The position numbers were made by a program, and so were the translations under genes. Source: Actinomycetota bacterium (GTDB taxonomy: Bacteria > Actinomycetota > CADDZG01 > WHSQ01). Taken from it: DNA of 41,126 bases. The notes beneath the pieces were generated by a model that was not told the DNA's origin, did not search any database, and saw only the letters and a list, made by a program, of their open reading frames with translations. How positions within the stretch are numbered: position 1 is the first letter of the stretch; every line of letters begins with the position of its first letter. Shown piece after piece: positions 16,649-24,787 of the stretch. The stretch is from assembly GCA_013694625.1 (NCBI GenBank), contig JACDCD010000166.1, positions 1 to 41,126 on the forward strand, in the 5' to 3' direction.

Positions 16649-18862
16649 CTACTGCACTGTGTTGTTGACGATGCGGTTCTCTCTTCCGCCATCACACGGA
16701 CTGTAGCCAGAGCATGTGAAAGCACCCGAGTTGATCGAGATGTTGTCGTGAACGTTGTTGCGCTTCATAGTGTTGCTCACGTCCCGGGTCGTGTTTGTCC
16801 CGAGGCATTTGGGCAATGCCATGTTGTGGGACTGCAAAGACATGTTAACGGCGCGCCCCTTGTTGTTCTTGAAGGTGTTGAAGGCGAAGGTTCCATCGTT
16901 TGAATCCGAGACCCTGATCCCGTCGGAGCCGTTCCCTTCAAAGGTGTTGTGGTGGATGTTGATCGAACAGGAGATTTCGTGGAAGTACCCGAAGCGGTCG
17001 TTGAAGCTGAAACGGTTGTTCCATACTTCGGAGTTGACGTTGTTGATGTCGGTCCAGAAGCCGTCTGAGAACCGGCTGTGGTGCATGTAGTTGCCTGTCA
17101 CCTTGAGATTCGTGGTCGAGGCGAACTTTGTGTTGCCGGCGTGCCATGGCCCTCCGTTTGCGGTCCCGAAACCGGCCTGGTTGTTGTAGGCGAACTCGTT
17201 GTTTTCGAGAAGAAGGCCAATGCCGGAGCCGAAAGATCCCATGGTGCCCTGCCAGGCGATGTAGCTGTCGCGTGTGGTAGAGCCGGTCTTCATCCTTGCC
17301 CCGTGAGAATGGCAGCCGAAGATAGTTACGTTGTCTAGCTGAGCGCCGGGGCCGAGGTCCGTACAGTTACCGGCAAACTTCTCCACGCGCACGTTACGGA
17401 GAGTGATTCCAGAGGCTGAGGACTGGATCCCTGCAGATTTGATGTCGGTTAACTCGAGGAGCTGGCCCGCCGGTGTGCGGTTGATGTAAACTTTGTCGGC
17501 AGCGTAGTCGAAGAAGTAGCCCGCGTCCGGAGCACTCCCAAGAGCGGAGAGGCTAGCGTAGGCTCGCATCGGACGGTTGCTGCGGAAGACATCGACATAG
17601 TCGCATGCCCTGGAGTACCCAGGACGTTCACAGGTTGACCCCGACTGCTGCACGGGAGTAAAGATCTGGCCCGACGAGACCCAGTTGGAGCCACTGGCGC
17701 TCCAGTCGGTGACCGTCTTCGCACCACTTATGATCGCGCCGTCCTCGGCTACAAGGGTGTCGCTGGCCCCAGGGGATATGTTGCCGGTGCGGTAGAAACC
17801 CGGTCCGTTGAGGCATACGCTGGACGAGGCATTCAAGGCTGCCTGTATGTTGCCGCCAGGGCTCACGTCCTCGCCTGAGACGCTCGCGCAGTCGATTCCC
17901 GGCTGCTGGCCAACTCCGGCCACGCTGGGCTCGGTGTCACCGTTACCGACACCAACGGGGGGCGGATCAGTCTCGTCGTTGTCGGCCGGGCTGGAGCAGC
18001 CCGGGTCGTCCGGATGGTTGTTCCTGGCGTCGCCGTCATTGTCCAGGCGATCGGAGCACTGCGATGGGTTGGGCGCCTCAGAGTCGTCGGTGGAGCTGTC
18101 ACACCCCTGATCGGCCGGGTAGTCGCTCACCCCGTCGCCGTCGTTGTCCTGACCATCCGAGCACTCGGGCAGGGGACGTTCGATGATCTCCATTGCGGTG
18201 ACGCGCGGTGCTTTGAGCACGCGCTCGAAATTGATGTCGAGGTTGCCGTCACCCGGTGTGACGGAGAAGGACTTCATGGTGCCCTTGTAGCCGCCAACTT
18301 CGGCGAAGGTATCGTAATCGTTCAGGACTTGCTGATTTTCGATGGTGACATCCACTTTTCGACAGCCAACTGACTGACAACCTGAGTAGATCTCGGCAAA
18401 GTAGAGACGCACGTCATAACTTCGGCCGGCTGTGACCGGAAAGTTCGTCTCCAGGTTTCCAAGAGTGGACGGCTTGTAGCGCTCATCCTGGAAGATGGCG
18501 GAATCCACGCCTGCCGGAACCGAGGAGTGGAGCGTGATTGCGCGAGTCGTCGCAGCGATCTTGCTGCCGGTCGAGCCAATGTAAGCCGAAGGAGCGGTGG
18601 CGCTGTCTGCCGTCCACCCTCCCGACGACGTCGAGGGACCACCCGTGTTGATCCTGTACCTGGTCACTCCGGGCCCGCTTGCGGCAGAGGCCGGCGAGGC
18701 ATCGATCACAGACAGGGGCAATGTTGTCAGTACAGAGGACAGAAGGGCGGTCACAAGGGCGGCCGAACGCAACCGTGGCCCCGCGCGCAACCTGCCAATC
18801 GGCGATTCTGCATGCGGCTGCAGGTGATCGCGGTGGAATAGCGAAAGAAATTGGTATGTCAT
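16649..18862 (-). CDS. Secreted malectin-like / Ca-repeat / right-handed beta-helix protein
   Basis: Large extracellular protein of 737 aa. It has a long signal peptide with an arginine-rich n-region, a hydrophobic core at about 35-55 and a likely cleavage after ASPASA. A malectin-like carbohydrate-binding domain follows at about 65-225 (YRINTGGPS...RSYDVRLYFAEIY...INFERVL). Two ~30-residue repeats with the pattern C-D--DNDGD--D-P-D-GC look like Ca-binding type-3 repeats (about 235-300). The C-terminal ~400 residues are a right-handed beta-helix rich in N-N turns. No catalytic residues, LPXTG or membrane anchor are seen, so binding or adhesion is as likely as polysaccharide cleavage. GGAGG lies 8 nt before the ATG. 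It looks less GC-rich than its neighbours. A c-di-GMP riboswitch precedes it. Confidence 0.85.
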   Translation of the reverse strand: MTYQFLSLFHRDHLQPHAESPIGRLRAGPRLRSAALVTALLSSVLTTLPLSVIDASPASAASGPGVTRYRINTGGPSTSSGGWTADSATAPSAYIGSTGSKIAATTRAITLHSSVPAGVDSAIFQDERYKPSTLGNLETNFPVTAGRSYDVRLYFAEIYSGCQSVGCRKVDVTIENQQVLNDYDTFAEVGGYKGTMKSFSVTPGDGNLDINFERVLKAPRVTAMEIIERPLPECSDGQDNDGDGVSDYPADQGCDSSTDDSEAPNPSQCSDRLDNDGDARNNHPDDPGCSSPADNDETDPPPVGVGNGDTEPSVAGVGQQPGIDCASVSGEDVSPGGNIQAALNASSSVCLNGPGFYRTGNISPGASDTLVAEDGAIISGAKTVTDWSASGSNWVSSGQIFTPVQQSGSTCERPGYSRACDYVDVFRSNRPMRAYASLSALGSAPDAGYFFDYAADKVYINRTPAGQLLELTDIKSAGIQSSASGITLRNVRVEKFAGNCTDLGPGAQLDNVTIFGCHSHGARMKTGSTTRDSYIAWQGTMGSFGSGIGLLLENNEFAYNNQAGFGTANGGPWHAGNTKFASTTNLKVTGNYMHHSRFSDGFWTDINNVNSEVWNNRFSFNDRFGYFHEISCSINIHHNTFEGNGSDGIRVSDSNDGTFAFNTFKNNKGRAVNMSLQSHNMALPKCLGTNTTRDVSNTMKRNNVHDNISINSGAFTCSGYSPCDGGRENRIVNNTVQ

Positions 18863-18870
18863 CGGCCTGT

Positions 18871-18875
18871 CCTCC
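18871..18875 (-). promoter_or_regulatory. Ribosome binding site of the secreted protein gene
   Basis: GGAGG eight bases upstream of the ATG at 18862. It lies immediately 3' of the predicted riboswitch. The segment GGAG could pair with CTCC at the 5' edge of the riboswitch (about 18955), which would allow translational control; that pairing is inference. Confidence 0.6.
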
Positions 18876-18960
18876 GTTCGGTGGCTGGGCGGCCTCCCTG
18901 GGGAGGTCCCTGGCTCTGCGTCCCCGTCTCACGACGGGTTTGCCCTTATCGCTGGAGATC
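18876..18960 (-). ncRNA. Cyclic di-GMP-I (GEMM) riboswitch
   Basis: The minus-strand leader of the secreted protein matches the GEMM-I aptamer core. GGGCAAACC (from 18945) runs into the stem CCCGTC/GACGGG closed by a GTGA (GNRA) tetraloop, and then GGGACGCAGAGCC (ending at 18912); the canonical string is GGGACGCAAAGCC. The second arm follows as AGGGACCTCCC-CA-GGGAGG and then CCGCCCAGCC. The receptor sequence usually seen for the GNRA loop (CCTAA-like) is replaced by paired bases, so tertiary docking may differ. This class binds c-di-GMP and often controls surface, motility and biofilm genes, which fits the adhesin-like product. Position directly before the Shine-Dalgarno suggests translational control. 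Confidence 0.75.
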
Positions 18961-19045
18961 TGATTGACCTCTCGCATGTCATCGACCGAAACGGCGATTT
19001 CCTTGAAGGAAGTGTCGGGCGCTCGAGCGCCTTTAGTCTCTGGCG

Positions 19046-19426
19046 ATGGACGAGGCGAAGAATCAGACGACGCCGGTTGACCCACTCGAGGCAACCCCGC
19101 CGGCCTTTCCCCCCGAGGAAGCCGCAGCCTTTGGAAAACGACTTTTCGGGTTGGACGGTGTGGTCTCTTGTCTGGACAGTGAACGGGACCAGAATCTACG
19201 CGTCGTGTCCGGCGAGGGCCGTTCGTATCTCCTGAAGATCTCGAATCCCGCCGACGACATCGGGGTCATCGAGATGCAGACGAAGGCGCTGCAGCACATC
19301 ATCCGAGGGGTTCCCGATCTTCCCGTCATGAGGCCTCTTCCTAGCGACGGGCCATCTGCAAGCGCGCACTCGATCGGTTCGAGGCGCATGTCCTGCCGGC
19401 TCTCCCCGGACTTCGAGCGCAGATAA
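19046..19426 (+). pseudogene. Phosphotransferase (APH) N-lobe fragment of a broken kinase-aminotransferase fusion
   Basis: The reading frame encodes the N-lobe of an aminoglycoside/hydroxylysine-kinase-like domain: FGKRLFGLDGVVSCLDSERDQN and then YLLKISNPADD with the ATP-binding lysine. After VPDLPVMRPLPSDG (about 19345) the frame turns to non-protein-like sequence and stops at 19426. The matching C-lobe continues in a different frame from 19345 (see the next feature). About 80-100 residues that normally lie between the lobes are absent, so a deletion plus frameshift has split the gene. Confidence 0.7.
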
Positions 19427-19458
19427 TCCATAATGACCTGACGCTCGACAACGTTCTC

Positions 19459-21162
19459 TTGGATGATGCTCGATCCGTGAGCGGAATCGTCGATTTCGGC
19501 GATCTCACCCACACGGCCCTCATCTGTGATCTCGCCATAGCATTGGTTTCGCTCATGTGGAGGCGCCCCGATCCATTCGAGGCTGCCGAGGCGGCGATAT
19601 CCGGCTACCGGTCGGTGGTCCCCATAGAGGATGCAGAGGCGGACCTCCTAGGCGATCTCGTTTCGGCGCGCCTGCTCGCGCTCGTCCTGATTGCGAACTG
19701 GCGGGTAACCAGGTACCCCGCCAACGCGGACTACATTACGGCGAACGTCGGGCTGGCGTGGAATTTGCTCGAACGCTTCGACGCAGTCGGATCGTCCCGC
19801 GTGGCGCGCCGATTGGGGGCCGCCTGCCTGGATGGATCGCCACCGCCACTCGCCGGAAGGTACCCGCAGACTGAGGAGCTTCTGGAGCGCCGCCGAAGAG
19901 TCCTGGGACCTGCCCTATCGCCCCTCTCCTACGAGCATCCACTTCATCTCGTGCGGGGCGCCGGGAGTTGGATGTTCGACAGCTCCGGCAACCGCTACCT
20001 CGACGCCTACAACAATGTTCCCGTGGCCGGACACAGCCATCCTCGAGTCACCCAGGCGATTGCCGATCAAAGCCGGACTCTGAACACCAACACGCGCTAC
20101 CTCCATCAGAGTGTGATCGAGCTCGCCGAGCGGATCGTTGCGACGATGCCGGACGGACTCGACACGGTTTTGTTCGTCAACTCAGGGAGCGAGGCCAACG
20201 ATGTCGCCTGGCGTCTCGCCACTGCGTACACCGGCGCGCCGGGGGCGATCGTGACTGAGAACGCTTACCACGGAGTAACGACCGCAACTTTCGCACTCTC
20301 ACCCGAGGAATGGAGAGAGGGCGAGTTACCCGCTCACGTCGAGAGGGTGCCGGCGCCGGATGGCTTCCGGGGTGTCTATCGCGAGGAGAGCCCCGATTGG
20401 GCCGGCCGCTATGCCGCACATTTCGACGAGGCGGTCGTCCGAATGCAAAGAGGCGGCAATAATCCCGCCGCGTTCTTCGTGGATTCCCTGTTCACAAGCG
20501 ATGGGATATTTGCCCCCCCTCCTCTCTATCTGCAACATGGTGTTGAGCATGTTCGTCAAGCTGGTGGTCTTATCGTCGCCGATGAGGTGCAGTCGGGGTT
20601 CGGACGCACGGGAGTGCATATGTGGAGCTTTCAGACCGCAGGGATCATTCCCGACCTCGTTACGCTCGGAAAGCCCATGGGCAACGGTCATCCCATTGCT
20701 GCGGTCGTGATCCGGGCGGAGATTGCCGAGAGGTTCGCGTCCAGTTGGGACATATTCAGCACGTTCGGGGGGAACCCCGTCGCGGCACGGGCGGGGCTGG
20801 CGGTTCTCGACGTTCTCGACGACGAGGCGCTTCAGGAGCGGGCTGGAGAGGTCGGCAGCTACCTGCAAGAGAAGTTAATGGCTTTGATGCGACACCATGC
20901 CTCCATCGGCGATGTACGAGGGATGGGTCTCATGATCGGAGTCGAGCTCGTCGAACATGGCCAGGAGCGCCGCCCGCACGGTCGTTTGACGCGCGCGGTG
21001 ATGAACAGCATGAAGGACAAGGGTGTCCTGGTCGGCTCCACGGGTCCCCACGACAACGTCCTGAAGATTCGCCCGCCTCTCGTGGTGAGGTCCGCCGAAG
21101 CAGACTTGATCGTAAAAAGGCTGCATGAGTCTCTGGTTGACCTGGCGGGGGCGGAGAGCTAA
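19459..21162 (+). CDS. Class III PLP aminotransferase with APH C-lobe remnant
   Basis: The frame is open from 19345 (after TAG at 19342) and encodes FEAHVLPALPGLRAQIIHN-DLTLDN, the APH catalytic loop HxDxxxxN, before the first ATG at 19459 (567 aa from there). The C-lobe runs to about residue 110. A complete class III aminotransferase domain follows at about 150-560 (DAYNNVPVAGHSHP, NSGSEANDVAWRLA, ADEVQSGFGRTG and the PLP lysine in LGKPMGNGHP). The arrangement resembles fusions of a hydroxylysine- or ethanolamine-type kinase with an AGXT2L-like phospho-lyase. The lyase domain looks intact and might still be made from 19459, but the kinase half cannot function. The substrate is unknown. Confidence 0.8.
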   Translation: MDDARSVSGIVDFGDLTHTALICDLAIALVSLMWRRPDPFEAAEAAISGYRSVVPIEDAEADLLGDLVSARLLALVLIANWRVTRYPANADYITANVGLAWNLLERFDAVGSSRVARRLGAACLDGSPPPLAGRYPQTEELLERRRRVLGPALSPLSYEHPLHLVRGAGSWMFDSSGNRYLDAYNNVPVAGHSHPRVTQAIADQSRTLNTNTRYLHQSVIELAERIVATMPDGLDTVLFVNSGSEANDVAWRLATAYTGAPGAIVTENAYHGVTTATFALSPEEWREGELPAHVERVPAPDGFRGVYREESPDWAGRYAAHFDEAVVRMQRGGNNPAAFFVDSLFTSDGIFAPPPLYLQHGVEHVRQAGGLIVADEVQSGFGRTGVHMWSFQTAGIIPDLVTLGKPMGNGHPIAAVVIRAEIAERFASSWDIFSTFGGNPVAARAGLAVLDVLDDEALQERAGEVGSYLQEKLMALMRHHASIGDVRGMGLMIGVELVEHGQERRPHGRLTRAVMNSMKDKGVLVGSTGPHDNVLKIRPPLVVRSAEADLIVKRLHESLVDLAGAES

Positions 21163-21186
21163 CGCGCGATAGTGAGCGCCAACCCA

Positions 21187-21455
21187 TCATCGGCCCACGA
21201 AGGCCGTCACCAAATCGGCGAGCTGGGCCGGAGAGTTGTAGTTGACCGCATGTCCTGCTCCGGGAACAACGGCGAGGGCTCCGGCGGGTAGCAGGGCGGC
21301 TGCCTCCTCCGCCCAGGGTTGAGAAACGGTGGGATCGCGACCGCCCCGCACCACGAGCGTTGGCTGGCGCATACGCGGAAGTTTCTTCTCTATTGCGTCG
21401 TTCATAGCGTGGCGATATGTCTGCCACAGGCGCGCGCTGCGCAGGGATGAGCCGC
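21187..21455 (-). pseudogene. C-terminal remnant of an alpha/beta hydrolase
   Basis: Directly after the stop of the MFS gene, the next frame encodes LWQTYRHAMNDAIEKKLP and then PTLVVRGGRDPTVSQPWAEE, VPGAGHAVNY and ADLVTAFVGR. This is the last ~80 residues of an alpha/beta hydrolase, with the acid (GGRDP) and histidine (GAGHAVN) of the triad. The nucleophile-elbow half is missing; the frame continues upstream only as antisense-like sequence inside the transporter gene. It is a truncated relic unless a 72-aa peptide starts at the internal ATG near 21404. Confidence 0.75.
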
Positions 21456-23009
21456 CTACGCGCTTGCCGCCTCGGATACTCTGTCCCCGAGCCTCAAAGG
21501 CTCCATTCCCGCTGCGTCGACCGGCATCAAGCGGGCGACGATGGCCGACGCCAGGAGGGCGATGGCCGCTCCCACCAGGAGAGCGATCCCCATCGCATCC
21601 ACAAAGGCCACCCTTGCCGCCGCTGCCAGTTCGGCTCCGGGTGTTCCTCCTACCCGGCCGGCGACCTCCAGAGCGGCGCCCAGGGAGCTGGTCGCGGCGC
21701 TTGCCACTGGAGCCGGCAGTGATCCAACCGCGGCCGATAAGCCTGCCGTGAACTGGGACGCCAGGATGCTTCCCAATACCGCCACGCCCAGCGCGCCTCC
21801 CAGTTCTCTCGTCGTGTCGTTGACGGCGGAGCCAACGCCGGCCTTTCCCAGGGGCAGAGAAGCCATAATTGCTGTTGTGGACGGAGGCATGCTCAAGCTC
21901 ATTCCTGTTGCCAGGATGATGAGGCTCAAAGCAATTATTCCGTAGCCGGAATCGGCTCCGATGCTTGACAGAATCACGAGTCCAACAGCAACCACAGCCA
22001 GACCGGTCGAGACCACTCGCTTGACGCCGAACCGCTCCACAACGCGAGCGCTCTGGGGCGCCACTAGCATCAGCGTGAGTGCCATGGGTAGCGTCAAGAG
22101 TCCGGCTTCGAACGGCGAGTATCCCTGAACCGTCTGCAGGTACTGGGTGAGCAGGAAGAACGTCCCGAACATCGCGAAGAAGACCAGAGTTATGGCGCCG
22201 CTCGCCGTGCTGAAACGCCGATCCAGGAAGTAACGAAGATCCAGCATCGGATGATTCGTTCTGAGCTCCCAAAGAGCAAAAGCAAACAAGATGGCAGAGG
22301 CGGCGAAGAATGCTCCGACAGTGGTCCCGCTGCTCCATCCGTGTATGGGGGCTTCGATGATGCCGTAAAGGAGCGCCCCGAGGCCGATGATCGACAGCGT
22401 CGCCCCCAGGGGATCGAGAGGCGCTTCGCTCGGGTCACGAGAGGTAGGGACGAGCCAGCGCCCGCCCAGGAGAGCGGCGATGACAACCGGGGCATTCAAC
22501 AAGAACACAGAACCCCACCAGAAGTGCTCAAGCAGCCAGCCGCCGGCTACGGGCCCTATTGCCGCCCCCGCTCCGGACAGCCCGGCCCAGATGGCAATGG
22601 CGCGTCCGCGTTCTCGAGGCGGAAAGACGTTTGTGAGAATCGACAGTGTAGCCGGCATGACAAGAGCTGCTCCGGCACCCATGGTGGCGCGGGCAACGAT
22701 GAGGTGAGCCGGAGAGGTTGCCAACGTCGAAAGAGCGGAAGCAACTCCGAAGATAACCAGTCCGACGACCAGCGCCCCCTTTCGTCCGAAGCGATCCCCA
22801 AGAGCGCCACAGGTCAGCAACAGTCCAGCGAATACGAGCGCATACGCGTCCACCATCCATTGCAGATCTGTCGATGTGGCCTGAAGCTCCCGCACGAGGG
22901 TGGGCAGGGCCACATTGAGGACGGTGTTGCCCACGATAATCATGACCAAGCTGAGGCACAGAACACTTAGAGTCCACCACCGGCGACGGTGGATGACATC
23001 CTCGTCCAT
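21456..23009 (-). CDS. MFS drug efflux transporter, DHA2 (EmrB/QacA) family
   Basis: Fourteen-helix major facilitator of 517 aa from the ATG at 23009 (the frame extends to a TTG at 23039). Family motifs are visible: VLNVALPTLVRELQATSTDLQWMVDAYAL at helix 1-2, the loop motif GALGDRFGRKGAL, and motif C in helix 5 (SGAGAAIGPVAGGWLLE). It probably exports drugs or other amphipathic compounds with proton exchange. No regulator gene is adjacent. It diverges from glutamate decarboxylase across a ~325-nt gap, and a truncated hydrolase abuts its 3' end. Confidence 0.92.
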   Translation of the reverse strand: MDEDVIHRRRWWTLSVLCLSLVMIIVGNTVLNVALPTLVRELQATSTDLQWMVDAYALVFAGLLLTCGALGDRFGRKGALVVGLVIFGVASALSTLATSPAHLIVARATMGAGAALVMPATLSILTNVFPPRERGRAIAIWAGLSGAGAAIGPVAGGWLLEHFWWGSVFLLNAPVVIAALLGGRWLVPTSRDPSEAPLDPLGATLSIIGLGALLYGIIEAPIHGWSSGTTVGAFFAASAILFAFALWELRTNHPMLDLRYFLDRRFSTASGAITLVFFAMFGTFFLLTQYLQTVQGYSPFEAGLLTLPMALTLMLVAPQSARVVERFGVKRVVSTGLAVVAVGLVILSSIGADSGYGIIALSLIILATGMSLSMPPSTTAIMASLPLGKAGVGSAVNDTTRELGGALGVAVLGSILASQFTAGLSAAVGSLPAPVASAATSSLGAALEVAGRVGGTPGAELAAAARVAFVDAMGIALLVGAAIALLASAIVARLMPVDAAGMEPLRLGDRVSEAASA

Positions 23010-23335
23010 CAATGCATCCGATCTCAAGCTGCCCTCCAAAAGTGGGTGTCGTCCTGGTCCGACGACCTATCGCGAAACGAACAAGGCAGGGTGGCGAACT
23101 ATTCCAGGGAGTCAAACCAGCGGCACCTCAGTCACCCTGGACCCGGCCAAGGATGTGTGGCCCGTCGGATCACGGGTATTGGACCTCTTCCATAAGCTGA
23201 GCCAAACGAACGCTCTTCACTCACCACGGGATGAGGATGCATGGGATGGCTTAGTCTCATGCTCGAATTGGGGGAAGCTTCAACTGTTTCCTCCTGATGA
23301 AGCAGATCTGCACCGACGTGCAGAAAGGTGGATCT
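23010..23335. promoter_or_regulatory. Divergent intergenic region between the MFS pump and gad
   Basis: About 325 nt without a convincing gene; ORFs across it have no protein-like character. It must hold promoters for both neighbours. It contains an 8-bp stem-loop GCATGGGA/TCTCATGC with one G-T pair and an 8-nt loop at 23239-23262, about 75 nt upstream of gad, and a smaller CCCGT/ACGGG hairpin near 23160-23176. I see no riboswitch class that fits. Confidence 0.4.
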
Positions 23336-24733
23336 ATGGCTCTTCACCAATGTCCGCCGCTCGGGGCTATCGACCAGAACCTGAGCATTCGGCCGCAGTT
23401 CGTGCAGACGGGGGAAATTGGGGAGGTCCCCCGATACCGGCTGTCCAGAGGCGAGTTGTCGCCTGAGACCGCCTACCAGATCATTCACGATGAGTTGATG
23501 CTGGACGGGAACGCGCGACTGAACTTGGCGACCTTCGTCACCACCTGGATGGAGCCGCAGGCAGAACGCTTGATGGCGGAATGCGCCGACAAGAACATGA
23601 TCGACAAGGACGAGTACCGGCAAACGGCGGAGTTGGAGATGCGATGTGTGAGCATGCTCGCCCATCTGTGGGGAGCATCGGACGCACAGCGCGCCACCGG
23701 CTGTTCCACAATCGGTTCCAGCGAAGCCTGCATGCTGGGCGGTCTCGCCCTGGTGCGGCGATGGCGCGAACGGGCCAAGATGGCAGGCCGAACGGCGGAA
23801 CGACCTAACCTTGTGATGGGAGCGAACGTTCAGGTCTGCTGGGACAAGTTTTGCCGTTACTGGGATATCGAGCCGCGACAGGTACCGATCTCGCACGGCC
23901 GAACACATCTCACTGCCGATCCGGCGGTTGAGGCTTGCGACGAGAACACAATTGGGGTCATCGCAATCCTCGGATCGACGTTTGACGGCAGCTACGAACC
24001 GGTGCAGGAGATCGCGACTGCGCTGGATGGTCTGGCTGACGACAGAGGGATCGACGTGCCCATCCACGTTGACGGAGCTTCCGGCGGGTTTGTTGCCCCC
24101 TTTCTTGACCCTGACCTGCATTGGGACTTCCGCCTGCCGCGCGTTCAATCCATCAACGCGTCCGGCCATAAGTACGGGCTCGTGTACCCGGGTGTCGGCT
24201 GGGTTGTGTGGCGCAACCAAGACGCTCTTCCAGACGATCTCGTCTTCGATGTCAATTACCTGGGCGGCAACATGCCTACCTTCGCCCTCAACTTCTCCCG
24301 CCCCGGCGCTCAAGTGGTGGTCCAATACTTCAATCTGCTGCGCCTCGGGTGGGACGGGTACCGGCGTGTACAACAGGCATGTCGCAGCACCGCTCAATTG
24401 CTGGCGTCACAGATTGCCGCGCTGGGACCTTTCGATCTCATCTCCGACGGCAGCGGCATTCCCGCGTTTGCTTTCCGTCTGAATCATCAGGTCGAGCACT
24501 ATTCGGTCTTCGACATTTCCGAGGCCCTCCGGGCGCGCGGATGGCTCGTCCCCGCCTACAGCTTCCCGCCCAATCTGGAAGATCTCACCGTTCTCAGAAT
24601 CGTCGTGCGCAACGGTTTCGGACAAGACCTGGCCCATCTGTTCCTAGAGGACCTACAGCGGGTGGTGACGCAACTAGCCAAAGGCGGACGGCCGGCGCCG
24701 GAGGAGCAGGAGTCTGGGTTTAACCATTGTTGA
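23336..24733 (+). CDS. gad: Glutamate decarboxylase
   Basis: PLP group II decarboxylase that converts glutamate to GABA and CO2 while consuming a proton, typical of acid resistance. The ATG at 23336 has AAAGGTGG upstream and gives 465 aa, the usual length; the frame reaches back to 23297. Family motifs: LDGNARLNLATFVTTWMEP near residue 55-75, GCSTIGSSEACMLGGLAL, HVDGASGGFVAPF and the PLP lysine K279 in NASGHKYGLVYPGVGW. No glutamate/GABA antiporter gene is adjacent, although an MFS pump is divergent. Confidence 0.96.
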   Translation: MALHQCPPLGAIDQNLSIRPQFVQTGEIGEVPRYRLSRGELSPETAYQIIHDELMLDGNARLNLATFVTTWMEPQAERLMAECADKNMIDKDEYRQTAELEMRCVSMLAHLWGASDAQRATGCSTIGSSEACMLGGLALVRRWRERAKMAGRTAERPNLVMGANVQVCWDKFCRYWDIEPRQVPISHGRTHLTADPAVEACDENTIGVIAILGSTFDGSYEPVQEIATALDGLADDRGIDVPIHVDGASGGFVAPFLDPDLHWDFRLPRVQSINASGHKYGLVYPGVGWVVWRNQDALPDDLVFDVNYLGGNMPTFALNFSRPGAQVVVQYFNLLRLGWDGYRRVQQACRSTAQLLASQIAALGPFDLISDGSGIPAFAFRLNHQVEHYSVFDISEALRARGWLVPAYSFPPNLEDLTVLRIVVRNGFGQDLAHLFLEDLQRVVTQLAKGGRPAPEEQESGFNHC

Positions 24734-24787
24734 AGGAGACTTTCCAGGGGCGTCTCTGGTCCGAGCGCTGGGATACCCTTGACTTAC

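Noticed and set aside
21456-22338. N-terminal part of the 383-aa ORF ending at 21187
   Set aside because: Only its last ~80 residues resemble a hydrolase; the rest is an alternative frame of the MFS gene and reads as low-complexity shadow.
23132-24397. 421-aa minus-strand ORF opposite gad
   Set aside because: Antisense shadow of glutamate decarboxylase, whose sense product matches the family along its full length.
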